Assembly (NCBI RefSeq): GCF_001748085.1
Contig: NZ_BBZK01000016.1
Location: forward strand, 1-47,034
Source: Streptomyces sp. TP-A0874
GTDB lineage: Bacteria; Actinomycetota; Actinomycetes; Streptomycetales; Streptomycetaceae
Length of the DNA stretch: 47,034 bases
Direction of reading: 5' to 3'
In this document: one piece after another, positions 1 through 8,293 of the stretch
Numbering within the stretch: the stretch's first letter is position 1
Layout of the letters: every line of letters begins with the position of its first letter
Notes under the pieces: generated by a model
Seen by the model: the letters and a program-made list of their open reading frames with translations, nothing else
Database searches by the model: none
What the model was told of the DNA's origin: nothing
Program-made: the position numbers and the translations under genes

Positions 1-30
1 GCGCGCGCTCCGCTCCGCGAAGACGACGCG

Positions 31-164
31 CCGTCGCTACGCGACGGATACATCGCGATGCTCCGCATCGCTGACACTACGTCACTCCGTGACGTAGGCC
101 GGCCACTTCGTGGCCGGTTGAGATCCCGCTCCGCGGTCTCTCGGCGAAGTTCGCTCCGCGAACT
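31..164. repeat. Telomere-like cluster of hairpins
   Basis: At least five perfect short palindromes with 3-base loops follow each other. Positions 31-47 have a 7-bp stem and loop TAC. Positions 55-71 have a 7-bp stem and loop TCC, 77-97 a 9-bp stem and loop TCC, 99-117 an 8-bp stem and loop TTC, and 148-164 a 7-bp stem and loop TCC. A bulged hairpin lies at 120-140. Closely packed palindromes with 3-base loops at the extreme end are the known architecture of Streptomyces telomeres, which fold back during end patching. The common chromosomal terminal motif is not at base 1, so this is either a non-archetypal telomere or a sequence lacking its last bases. Positions 165-343 hold no gene that I can support. 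Confidence 0.72.
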
Positions 165-343
165 CCTGAGGCTGGCTGCAGCGGTGAGGATGTGTCAGGC
201 TGCTTGAGTTTGCGGGAATCACGCGGATACGGGTCGTGCTCTGCGGCGAGGGACTCTCCCTCCGAACCTGAGTGTCTCCCCTGCTGAAGTCCCCACAGTA
301 GCACTTCCGGGGTGCTTCCTTAGTGGAATTGTGAGCAGAAAAA

Positions 344-2845
344 TTACGGGATCTCTGAGAGTCCGGGGCGCTCCTCTCCGGCGGGGGCAGCGCTGGTTTC
401 ACGGAGGATGCTCTGGATCAACTGGCTTCTGCCTTCGGAAAGTTGACCGTCCTTCTGGGCGGTGCGGATCTTGCAGAGCCAGGGTCCGATCATCACGTGC
501 TCTCCGTCGACCTCGATCCCCTCCCGGGCGCCGGGGGGACGGCCGTGCCGTTCCACGAAGGCGCGCAGCAGTGTGGCGGTCTGTTCGAAGGAGCGGCGTC
601 TTCTGCTCTTGGGGGTGCTGGATACGGCGGAGGCGGTGGTCTTGTTCGTCGTGAGGGTGATGTGGGTGGGGGTGATGCTCAGGCGGGTCAGCAGGTGGCG
701 TTGGTCGTCGTTGAGGGTGTTCCAGGTGGTGAGTTGGCGGTGCAGCCAGATGCCGATTTTGACGTGGCCGATGACGGTGTCGCGGCGCAGGGTGGCGGGG
801 TCGTGTCCGGTCTGAAGGTGGCGGGCCAGGAGGTGGTACTTGCGGTGCCAGTCGGGTCCGTGCGGCAGAAGCCAGTCGGGGTCGAGGGCCGTAAGACGCG
901 CGTGGCGGGTTTCGAGGAGCCGGCCTTTGCGGGCGAGGCCGCGTTGGTCGACGAGGAACTGGCCGCCGGGATCCTGGGCGGGGATGGCGAGGTGCCCGTG
1001 CTCGGCATGGAAGGCCTCGACGAGGGTCATGTTGCCCTCGAAGGCAGCCTCGTTCTCGTCCCAGATCATGCCGAGGGACTCGAGTTCGGCAATCCAGTCC
1101 GCGGTCAGGGTGCCTCGGCGGTGGGCAGTGCGCTGGCCGGCGATGAAAGCTCCCAGGCGGTAGCCGTAGGCGTCGGTGTAGTCGACCGGAACCCTCAGGT
1201 GGCCGTGTTCGGTGTGGTAGCGGAGGGCGGCGGCCAGGCCCGCGCGGCGGGGTGCAGAGAGGACCGCGCCGGTGGAGGGCCAGGCCAGTAGGTCCATCGC
1301 TTGGGCGATCGCCTGGGGGTCGAGGGTGAAGTCGAAACGGAACCGGCGGGTGATCAGGCGGTGGGTGGCACTGTCCAGGCGGTGCGTGGTGATCTTGCGC
1401 GGGGCGCGGGCCGCGATGGTCTGGTCGTGGTGGCGCAGCGCTGCGGTGATCAGCCAGAGGGCCTCGTAGGGCGTGTCAAGGAGGTCGGTGGGGTCGGAGT
1501 CGGGTGGGGTGTAGGCGGGGATGACCAGGCTCGCGGTCTTCACCTCGACGGTGGGGGGTTTGCGCAGGGCGCGGCCCAGGGCCTGGACGATCCGGCGCAC
1601 GCTCTCGGTGCGGGAGGCAAACACGATCGCGTCGACGGCCGGCAGGTCGATCCCCTCGGACAGGACCTGGGCGTTGGTGATCACAGCGCGGTCGGCGTTC
1701 GCGAACTGGTCGAGGAGTTTCGCGCGCTGATCAGGTGTGTGGTTGCCGTTGATAGACGAGACGGACAGGGTGCCGGCCCAGGAGGGGCGCTGCTCGGGTG
1801 GGAGGGTGCGCAGGGTGTGGCCGAACTGGCGGGCGAAGTCCGCGGCGTCCGCGACCTGCTGGAAGTAGACGATCACATGCTTGAGATCGTGCTCGGTCAT
1901 CGCTTTGAGGACCGCCAGGTGCAGGGCGGTCGTCCGGCGCGTGGTCGGGGCGAATCCGGTGTGCGCGCCATCGGGGTCGGTCAGGACCGTGCGCAGGTCG
2001 GTGTCGGTGATGGTGGGGACCAGGAGTTGGTAGTCGGCCAGGACGCCGTCCTCGATCGCAGCCGCGTGGGTGTAGGTGTGCAGACGGGGGCCGAAAACCT
2101 TCGGATCGTCCATCGAGGCGATCAGGGACGGGGACTCCCACGCCGGTACGCTCGACGCGGTCCGCTTCGGGCGCGGGCGGGCATCCGGGGCCTCAGCCAG
2201 GCGCGGCGCCTCCCACTCATACGGCGTGGCAGTCAGATACAGGCGGCGCTCCGCGCGGATCCGGGAGGAGTCGTGGACCATCGTCCATTCCTTGTCCCAA
2301 CTGCCCGCGGTGCGGTGCGCCTCATCCACGATCGCGAGATCGAAGACCGGAGCCGGGAAGACGGAGTGCTGGATCTCCTCGATCCGCCGGAGCGAGTCGA
2401 GGGTCACGAACACGGTCGCCGGCTCGTTCTTCTTGGCACGCTGGGCCAGCCAGTACGCCAGATACTCCCCCGACCCCGTACTGCTCGCGCCTGCCTCGGC
2501 CAACACGGGATGCCTGTCCGCGTTGAGCGACGACACCGCCATCAACGACTCGGTCCTGCCGTCTGTGCGGGCCGTTGCCGCCCACTGCGCGATCAGATCC
2601 CTGGAGGGCACTACCACCAGCAGGAACTGGATGCCGAGAGCCTCGGCCGTCCGCAGCGCGATCAATGTCTTGCCCGTTCCGCACGCGGAGACCATGTGCC
2701 CGCGGCTCCCGGGCTTCCTCAGACCGCGTACCCCACTGTCCACCGCCGCCTGCTGATCCGCGCGCAGCGTACGGCGGACAGACGCGAAGGTGCCGGCCTC
2801 GGGCGTGCAGGTGTCCGGGACGACAGAGCTGGGGTCGATGGCCAT
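344..2845 (-). CDS. Terminal DEAH-box helicase with helicase-associated repeats
   Basis: This is a superfamily 2 helicase of about 833 residues, transcribed toward the hairpin end. It shows Walker A ACGTGKT (residues 54-60), motif II VDEAHRT, motif III LTATP and motif VI QALGRALR. These are followed by three or four helicase-associated (HA) repeats, recognisable by the H(A/T)EHGHL pattern and a spaced G-W/L-I segment. The family (TtrA-like and relatives) is typical of the ends of Streptomyces chromosomes and linear plasmids, where it has been linked to conjugal transfer and end functions. I chose the ATG at 2845 because GAGGA lies about nine bases upstream. A GTG at 2929 would add a proline-rich lead and overlap the upstream gene. 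Related modules occur at 26-29.7 kb and 41.9-44.4 kb, and a relic lies near 8 kb. Confidence 0.85.
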   Translation of the reverse strand: MAIDPSSVVPDTCTPEAGTFASVRRTLRADQQAAVDSGVRGLRKPGSRGHMVSACGTGKTLIALRTAEALGIQFLLVVVPSRDLIAQWAATARTDGRTESLMAVSSLNADRHPVLAEAGASSTGSGEYLAYWLAQRAKKNEPATVFVTLDSLRRIEEIQHSVFPAPVFDLAIVDEAHRTAGSWDKEWTMVHDSSRIRAERRLYLTATPYEWEAPRLAEAPDARPRPKRTASSVPAWESPSLIASMDDPKVFGPRLHTYTHAAAIEDGVLADYQLLVPTITDTDLRTVLTDPDGAHTGFAPTTRRTTALHLAVLKAMTEHDLKHVIVYFQQVADAADFARQFGHTLRTLPPEQRPSWAGTLSVSSINGNHTPDQRAKLLDQFANADRAVITNAQVLSEGIDLPAVDAIVFASRTESVRRIVQALGRALRKPPTVEVKTASLVIPAYTPPDSDPTDLLDTPYEALWLITAALRHHDQTIAARAPRKITTHRLDSATHRLITRRFRFDFTLDPQAIAQAMDLLAWPSTGAVLSAPRRAGLAAALRYHTEHGHLRVPVDYTDAYGYRLGAFIAGQRTAHRRGTLTADWIAELESLGMIWDENEAAFEGNMTLVEAFHAEHGHLAIPAQDPGGQFLVDQRGLARKGRLLETRHARLTALDPDWLLPHGPDWHRKYHLLARHLQTGHDPATLRRDTVIGHVKIGIWLHRQLTTWNTLNDDQRHLLTRLSITPTHITLTTNKTTASAVSSTPKSRRRRSFEQTATLLRAFVERHGRPPGAREGIEVDGEHVMIGPWLCKIRTAQKDGQLSEGRSQLIQSILRETSAAPAGEERPGLSEIP

Positions 2846-2901
2846 CAGGTGGGTCCTCGGGAGCATCTGCGGAAGGTTCGCAGGGGTGGGGCGGGCGGGT
2901 G

Positions 2902-3414
2902 TCACTGGTAGAGGAAGTCGGTCCACCACACCTGGAATCCGTCGACCAGAGCGACAGCATTGTCTGCCACCTGACGGCGCTGAGCGGTTTCATACGTGGC
3001 ATACACAGCATCGAAGGCCAGCCCGGGATTGTGGTATTCCGCGGCGAGTCGGCAGAAGAGGGGTGAGGGGCGGAAGACGGTTGTCGCCGCCTCGTCTTCG
3101 TCCACCAGCTCCGCGGGAAGCCCGCCGTACATCTCAGAGGCGATATGGCAGGCCCAGTTGACCAGCTTGCGCGTCGCGGTCGCATCGGCCGCGACGCGGT
3201 CGAGGAGCAGCGGGCGGCAGTTGGGATCAGGGCATTCGTCCACCGTCGCATAGAACAGCTGGTCCAGCAGAGCGGTGTCGGCCTTCGTCGCGAGGTGCGA
3301 GTGCAACTCGGACGGCGGCACGAACGTGCGCTGCCGACGGCGGACCGTCGCCGCAGTGTGCACATGGCCAGTGCCGATCACGACTTTCTCCACGGCATCC
3401 TCCAACAGGCTCAT
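2902..3414 (-). CDS. Hypothetical protein upstream of the terminal helicase
   Basis: This is an acidic soluble protein of 170 residues that I do not recognise. It has no signal peptide and no transmembrane segment. It starts at ATG 3414, with GGGAA close upstream, and its codon use (strong GC at third positions) matches its neighbours, which supports a real gene. It is co-directional with the helicase, ending 56 bases before the preferred helicase start, so the two are probably co-transcribed. A helper role for the helicase is only a guess from position. Confidence 0.6.
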   Translation of the reverse strand: MSLLEDAVEKVVIGTGHVHTAATVRRRQRTFVPPSELHSHLATKADTALLDQLFYATVDECPDPNCRPLLLDRVAADATATRKLVNWACHIASEMYGGLPAELVDEDEAATTVFRPSPLFCRLAAEYHNPGLAFDAVYATYETAQRRQVADNAVALVDGFQVWWTDFLYQ

Positions 3415-3612
3415 TTCCCGGCATCACCGTTCATCGTCGCGCGCCCTGGATGCGCGGCGGCCGTAGAACAACGAACACGCCGCACAGCGGTAGATCTTCT
3501 AGTACGGAGGGAGCCGCCCGCTCCTCCGCCCTGCGGCACCTCACCGAGGCCACCGCGCCCCTTCTTCGACCGCACGTCCGGCTTCGTTGTATGACATGCG
3601 CAGGCGGATGCC

Positions 3613-4242
3613 TCAGGGCGATGCAGGACCGGGCTGAGGCTGGGCGGGCACTGGTTGGCTGGCCGCGGGCGTGGCGGTCTGTTCGGCGAGTTTGCGATAG
3701 CCCGTCGCGGTGAGAGCACGCCAGACACGGTAGAAGCCGAAGGCGGTCGCCAGGCCGAAGACGGTGGTGGCGCAGAGGATGAGCAGGCGGTGCTCGAAGG
3801 AGTAGCGCAGCATGGCTAGGACCGCGGTGAGGGTCAGGGCCAGGGTGTTAAGGGCCCATCCGCGGCAGATCCGCATGCGGGAGCGTGCGTAGTCCGCCCG
3901 TGCTGCCAAGACCGGGAAGTCGGCCAGGCGCGAGCGTGCTTGGGCGTACGCGGTGTTGGAGGGGAAGAAGCGGGTGCGCAGCCGACGGCGGTGCGGCGTG
4001 AGGGCAGTATCGGCCGCCCGGTCGATGAGGATGCCCAGGGCGTAGGCGGCGGCGAGCGCTACGCCTGCCACCGCGGACGAGCCCGCTAGGGGGGCGATTT
4101 TGGCCGTGGTAGCTGGGCCGATCAGAGCAACGAGGAGGAGCACGGCTGCGGTGAGCGCGCCGATGCCGACCACGAGGACCTCGATGAACATCGCGGTGGC
4201 GGCCGCGAGAGCCGGGGGCTCGGGCTGTGTTGGGCCCGTCAT
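3613..4242 (-). CDS. Four-helix membrane protein coupled to RelA/SpoT-domain gene
   Basis: The protein has 209 residues and four clear hydrophobic segments at about residues 17-43, 49-76, 128-149 and 152-175. A basic, arginine-rich loop lies between helices 2 and 3, and the tail is rich in proline and glutamine. Its ATG overlaps the stop of the RelA/SpoT-domain gene (ATGA), so translation is coupled and the products are probably made together. A small polytopic membrane protein beside a nucleotide-synthesising enzyme recalls CBASS and Pycsar effectors, and the antitoxins of some toxic alarmone synthetases. Which of these roles applies cannot be told from the sequence. I do not recognise a named family. 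Confidence 0.75.
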   Translation of the reverse strand: MTGPTQPEPPALAAATAMFIEVLVVGIGALTAAVLLLVALIGPATTAKIAPLAGSSAVAGVALAAAYALGILIDRAADTALTPHRRRLRTRFFPSNTAYAQARSRLADFPVLAARADYARSRMRICRGWALNTLALTLTAVLAMLRYSFEHRLLILCATTVFGLATAFGFYRVWRALTATGYRKLAEQTATPAASQPVPAQPQPGPASP

Positions 4243-5243
4243 AGGGAGACTCCCCAGATCTGGGCCATGTCGGTGATCATACTGTCCGGTAGCTCGCTGT
4301 TCTTCCAGGCGATGTGCAGGTCGAAGCGGGAACGGATCTGGGATAGCCGTTCAAAGATGATCAGGCTTTCTGGTTGGCTGGCCAGCAGGTAGCGGCCGTG
4401 CTTGAGGAAGAGGGCGCTGGTGGGTCCGTACTCGGTGTAGGCACGTTCGAGACGCTCGCGGAAGCGTTCGGTGAACTGGGTGAGTTGCTCGCTGTAGGCG
4501 GTGGTGTCGTCGATGGTCTGGGAGAGGGTGTCGATGACTTCGTGGGACAGGTCGGTGCTGTAGGGGTGGTCAGTGAAGGTGCGGTAGATCTGTTCGGCCG
4601 TGTTGAGGAGGTGGTTGCTGTGTGCAAGGTCAGGGTGCTGTGCCATGGCTTCTACCCCCCGTTCGACCTCGAGGTCGAATAGTTCGACCAGGGCAATCAG
4701 ACGGTACAGCGAGCGTCTGACATCGGGGGGTGGGGTGACGCCGGGCTTATACAGGAGCTTGTGGGACATGCGTGACCACAAGTCGACTGCCTCGGTGCGT
4801 AGTTGGATCTCACAGTCGTACGGGTTGCCGTCGGGGTCTTCTTCCCCGCCGACCATGACGGCTTGCACGTGCAGGCGGGGGTAACGCAGGCGGTCCTCGT
4901 CGCCGGGAGTGTCCCGGTCGTCCTCTACCCACCGGACGTCGAGGCAGTCTTTGATCATTTCTAGGGCGGGGTCGAGCAGACCTCTGTGGGGCACGATGAC
5001 GCGTACGCCGGCCTTGTCGGTGATCTCCTTCCAGGGGTCGGTGTAGCCCTTGCGGTACATCTTCGTGTTGAAGCTGCTGACCTCCTTGGCGCGGGCGGTC
5101 ACCTCGCAGGCGATCCCGCGGAGGGCGGTGTGATGCTCCAGGTGTGCCTTGGTCGCCTCGGCTGCCTTTTCGATGCGGGGTCGTTCGTGTTGATAGCGCT
5201 GGAAGGCCTCATCGGCGCTCAGGGGCACGGCTGACCCAGCCAA
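4239..5243 (-). CDS. RelA/SpoT-domain nucleotide synthetase (small alarmone synthetase-like)
   Basis: This 334-residue protein has a RelA/SpoT synthetase domain and no HD hydrolase domain or TGS/ACT regulatory region. Conserved landmarks are DKAGVRVIV (Asp76, the metal-binding aspartate region), the RYPRLH segment (Tyr121, equivalent to the GYRSLH tyrosine that stacks on the nucleotide base), and CEIQLRT with Glu145. These are followed by the W-x3-H-K-x2-YK pattern. The synthetase core therefore looks active. The family transfers pyrophosphate from ATP to GDP, GTP, ATP or, in toxic members, the tRNA 3' end. It is longer than usual small alarmone synthetases because of a helical C-terminal half. 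It lies 25 bases after the NdpA-like gene and overlaps the membrane-protein gene. The product nucleotide is unknown. Confidence 0.85.
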   Translation of the reverse strand: MAGSAVPLSADEAFQRYQHERPRIEKAAEATKAHLEHHTALRGIACEVTARAKEVSSFNTKMYRKGYTDPWKEITDKAGVRVIVPHRGLLDPALEMIKDCLDVRWVEDDRDTPGDEDRLRYPRLHVQAVMVGGEEDPDGNPYDCEIQLRTEAVDLWSRMSHKLLYKPGVTPPPDVRRSLYRLIALVELFDLEVERGVEAMAQHPDLAHSNHLLNTAEQIYRTFTDHPYSTDLSHEVIDTLSQTIDDTTAYSEQLTQFTERFRERLERAYTEYGPTSALFLKHGRYLLASQPESLIIFERLSQIRSRFDLHIAWKNSELPDSMITDMAQIWGVSL

Positions 5244-5268
5244 GCGTTGGGGAGGGTGCCGCGGAACA

Positions 5269-6456
5269 TCACGCCCGGGCCGGTGGGAGCGCGTGTCCGT
5301 TGTGGGCAGGCGTGGCTTGTTTGGGGAGGGCGCGGATTGTCTCGAATCCAGGAAGTGTCTCGGCCTGGGTGGGCAGCTCAGGGCGCTGAGTGGGTGGTTT
5401 GGGAGGGCGGCCCGCTGCTGCTCCGCTGCTGGTCTTGGTGATGGTCGAGGTGACTGTCACTGTCGTCCGGCCGTCGCCGAGGTCCTCTACTTGGATAGTT
5501 CCGTCCTGCATGGCTTCTACCGGGGCGACGAGGAAGGCACCGTTGGACAGGTCCACCCGCATCTTCTGGAGCCTGTTACTGATGAGTTCGGTGTTCTTCT
5601 CGAAGGTGCCGATAGGGACGTCGTTTTCGGCGAGGAATGCGGCAAGGTCGGCCTGGTGCGCGTCGCGCAAGTGGGTGCGGATAAACTCCGTGGGGTCCAG
5701 TGTCGGGGTAGGGCTCTGGAGTTCCACCATAGTGGCCAGGACGTAGTTCATACGGGTGTCTGAGTCCGTGCAGCGGCTGTTGACCCAGTTCATCGCGGTG
5801 TCATGGAAGCGGCGGGTCAGTTCCCTGGGGTCGTTTTGATGCCGACAGCCCAGGAACTTCTCGAGGAAGAAGCGGGCAACGTCCTTGCCCGATGTCTGGG
5901 GGTCTGCAGCCCATCCCTGAAGCCCTGATTCAGCCAGCCCCTCTTCGGAGAAGAGGGCTACTTTGTACACCTTGGATTTCTGGGTGAGCAGGAGGTCATC
6001 GAGGTACTGCATGGCGAAGGTGCGCAGGCCGTCGGTGACGATCTCGTTGGTCTGCATGCCGGTCTCGTGCTCGAGTTTGACCATCAGCAGCGCCTGCTGG
6101 CTGTCCAGGCGTGCGGAGGCGACCAAGAGAAGCCCGGCCGGATTGTTTCCTCCTTGGCTATCGCGCAGTGCGTGTGCCAGCTCCCCGGAGACTTGGACGA
6201 GGTCCTGTTCAGCGCCAAGGAAGGCGCGGACCGCGTCGGGCAGGGGGGACTTGAGTTCCGGGTCCTCAATGACCTCGCGCCCCAGACGGGCGAAGACGTC
6301 ACGCAGTTTGCCCTGGAGTTCGTAGCGCACGTCTTCGTCTAGGCGGCAGAACGTCTGGCTGAGCTGGAGTGGAAAGAGCTCCTCGCCTTGAGCGCGCCTG
6401 GGCACTACGTGGACGATGGCCTGGTCCACGACGAGGTCCCCGAAGTCGGTCCGCAC
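5269..6456 (-). CDS. NdpA/YejK-like nucleoid-associated protein
   Basis: I place the start at GTG 6456, where the family's opening pattern begins: DLVVDQAIVHVVPRR resembles the start of 37-kDa nucleoid-associated proteins. The protein is then 395 residues, close to the usual length of about 335 plus a proline-rich tail. A middle region resembling the family's FSEE... and ...VARFFLEKFLGC segments supports the call. Longer in-frame starts upstream (ATG 6564, or further) encode low-quality sequence. NdpA-like proteins bind nucleoid DNA, and in some bacteria travel with defence genes. Here it is the first gene of a minus-strand operon with the RelA/SpoT enzyme and the membrane protein, so a sensing or DNA-binding role in that module is a reasonable inference. 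Confidence 0.7.
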   Translation of the reverse strand: MRTDFGDLVVDQAIVHVVPRRAQGEELFPLQLSQTFCRLDEDVRYELQGKLRDVFARLGREVIEDPELKSPLPDAVRAFLGAEQDLVQVSGELAHALRDSQGGNNPAGLLLVASARLDSQQALLMVKLEHETGMQTNEIVTDGLRTFAMQYLDDLLLTQKSKVYKVALFSEEGLAESGLQGWAADPQTSGKDVARFFLEKFLGCRHQNDPRELTRRFHDTAMNWVNSRCTDSDTRMNYVLATMVELQSPTPTLDPTEFIRTHLRDAHQADLAAFLAENDVPIGTFEKNTELISNRLQKMRVDLSNGAFLVAPVEAMQDGTIQVEDLGDGRTTVTVTSTITKTSSGAAAGRPPKPPTQRPELPTQAETLPGFETIRALPKQATPAHNGHALPPARA

Positions 6457-6830
6457 TGCCCACCCCACGCATCCCGCCCGCACCCCCGTAGGCCGGACGC
6501 CGTCTCGCCAGACCCAGTCCGGAGCGGAGCCAGCCCCGTCCCGTGGCGTACGTCTGTGCGACATCACCTGGCCCGGGGCAGGGCAGGCCCGTTCTGGGCC
6601 TGTCCGTGTCACGTGCCACCAATCGTGCCGCTCATCGTAACGGAGCGTACGAAGGCCATGGCAGGGATACCGGGAGTGGTGGCTGAACTTCGCCGGTGCG
6701 ATGAAGCGTGCCGACGGCTTGGTACTCGTACGCCGCCCTCCGACGTGTCCACTTGCGGCCGTGCATGATTTCCTTCGGTTCCAGGGGTGGCGTCGCACAT
6801 GCGCTGGCGCCGGTTGTAGGGGGGTTGGAA
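6457..6830. promoter_or_regulatory. Divergent intergenic region between NdpA-like and SEC-C genes
   Basis: This 374-base region separates two divergent genes and must hold promoters for both. I see no convincing gene in it; the open frames across it have poor composition. The plus-strand gene has a strong ribosome-binding stretch of six G residues ending about six bases before GTG 6831. I cannot assign -10/-35 boxes with confidence. Confidence 0.4.
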
Positions 6831-7835
6831 GTGACGCATGCACCGCAGGACATCGTCGACCTGCCGCGCAGGATGAAGCATCTGGCGGTCGATCGTCGCG
6901 GCTATCCAGTGATCGCAACGGTGGACCGTGGCCCGCAGAAGGTGGACTTCGGATCCATCAGCGAGCGGCGGAAGCTGGCCTTGGCCGCGTTCGACTGGTG
7001 TGCGGTGTGCGGGCTGCCCTTTGGTGACGAACTGCGCTGGCAGATGGTCTTCCAGGAGGGACCGCTGCCTGCGACGGTCATCAGCGGCGAGGCACCGGTG
7101 CACGAGGTCTGCGCACTGTATGCGGCACAGGTATGCCCGTATCTGTTCTCGCCTCGCTCACGGCTGGGAGACGAGGCCCGCAAAGGCATGATGCGCGATG
7201 CCGTGGTGCGGTTCGCGGGATTCGAATCGACCCACGCGGTGTTCGCCCATGAGTCGGGACTGCAGCCCGGCGTCTACACGCTGCACTTCGAGCACCGTGG
7301 CCAGGCGGATGAGTTCTCCTACCGCAAGGCCGGCGAGATCCGAGAACGGTTCGCCGAGGCCTTGGCGCGTGAACAGGAGCTGCCCGTCAGCAACTGGGAG
7401 AACGTGCTCGTGCGGCTGTTCAACCGGATCGACGACGGGGGCGAGGGAGATGTGGTCACGGGCGCGGCACTCGCTGCGGGGGCGGCCTTCGCCAAGGACA
7501 TCTTCAAACTGCAGGGGCTGAAGGCCTTCCGGGGCAAGAGCTACCCCACCGTTGCCGGACTGCTGTTGAAGGGGACCGAGCAGGAGATCCGCGAGTTCTC
7601 CGCTGCTTCGCAGGACGAGGCTTTCAGCGCGGTCGGCCCCTGGATACTCGAACGTGCCGGGAGCTTTCCCGTTCCGCTGCAACGCTGGCGCAGCCGCGGG
7701 CAGGGCATGGTCAGCCACAGCCGGCCTCAGGTGCCGGACGGCCCCGGACGCAGCGTCGCCAGGAACGCGCCCTGCCCGTGCGGGTCAGGGCGCAAGGCCC
7801 GCCGATGCCACCCCGCGGGAAGCCCCGCCAACTGA
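6831..7835 (+). CDS. Protein with C-terminal SEC-C metal-binding motif
   Basis: This is a 334-residue protein of unknown function. The last 25 residues carry a SEC-C motif, NAPCPCGSGRKARRCH, the zinc-binding tail first known from SecA and common on phage, defence and DNA-processing proteins. An N-terminal CAVCGLPF segment adds a second possible zinc site. The middle part is mixed alpha/beta and unrecognised. GTG 6831 is preferred over upstream ATGs because of the G-rich ribosome-binding site just before it. It diverges from the NdpA-RSH-membrane operon and could be a partner, but no overlap or coupling shows this. Confidence 0.7.
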   Translation: MTHAPQDIVDLPRRMKHLAVDRRGYPVIATVDRGPQKVDFGSISERRKLALAAFDWCAVCGLPFGDELRWQMVFQEGPLPATVISGEAPVHEVCALYAAQVCPYLFSPRSRLGDEARKGMMRDAVVRFAGFESTHAVFAHESGLQPGVYTLHFEHRGQADEFSYRKAGEIRERFAEALAREQELPVSNWENVLVRLFNRIDDGGEGDVVTGAALAAGAAFAKDIFKLQGLKAFRGKSYPTVAGLLLKGTEQEIREFSAASQDEAFSAVGPWILERAGSFPVPLQRWRSRGQGMVSHSRPQVPDGPGRSVARNAPCPCGSGRKARRCHPAGSPAN

Positions 7836-7846
7836 CAGTGCCTTCA

Positions 7847-8070
7847 GGGGGAAGGACGGACACGGTGCCAGTGCGCCAGGTACTCCCCCGTGCGCCTACG
7901 CGCACCGCTCCCCATGTCGGCGGGCTGCGGATGTTTGCCAGGGTCGAAGAAGGGAGGGCCGTCAGCGGCTCGCAGCGGCCGTCCGCACGGACTGCCGCTG
8001 CCCACTTGCCGATCACCAGGCTCGGTGCCGCCGCCAGCAGGTGGTTGGCTCCGGGGGCTTCGGCTGGACA
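7847..8070 (-). pseudogene. Relic of a terminal-type DEAH helicase
   Basis: Two overlapping minus-strand frames give pieces that align with the N-terminal part of the helicase at 344-2845. One frame (from about 8040) reads LLAAAPSLVIGKWAAAVRAD, matching LLVVVPSRDLIAQWAATARTD there. The next frame ends in PGKHPQPADMGSG and TGEYLAHW, matching DRHPVLAEAGASS and SGEYLAYW. The relic is short, frameshifted, and lacks both the Walker A start and everything after motif Ib. It lies in the otherwise empty 458-base gap between the SEC-C gene and jetA, and marks an old insertion or recombination at this point. Confidence 0.6.
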
Positions 8071-8111
8071 CGGCGTGGTGTGATATCGCGGCGCAACTCG
8101 GAACAGAGGGC

Positions 8112-8142
8112 GGTGTAGCAGAAGCAGGGCTCCTGCTACACC
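8112..8142. repeat. Perfect 10-bp inverted repeat upstream of jetA
   Basis: Arms GGTGTAGCAG (8112-8121) and CTGCTACACC (8133-8142) are perfect complements separated by 11 bases. It sits about 150 bases upstream of the jetA start and about 280 bases after the SEC-C gene. It could be a terminator stem or an operator in the jet leader. There is no T-run after it, so a regulatory site is as likely as a terminator. Confidence 0.45.
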
Positions 8143-8293
8143 TCGGTAGGCCGCCGACGGCAAAGTGCTGGTGGGTGGTGCTTTGCGTCTCGTGGAGCAC
8201 GGTTGTTATTCCGGTTCGTGGGAGATCTGTCAGTGGTGTCCTTCAGACTGGGAAGCCCTGTACGCGTGGGGAGCGGACGAGGCGAGGGGCGGT

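Noticed and set aside
443..1291. Long plus-strand open frame opposite the terminal helicase
   Set aside because: It is Gly/Val-rich antisense shadow typical of high-GC genes; the minus strand has all helicase motifs.
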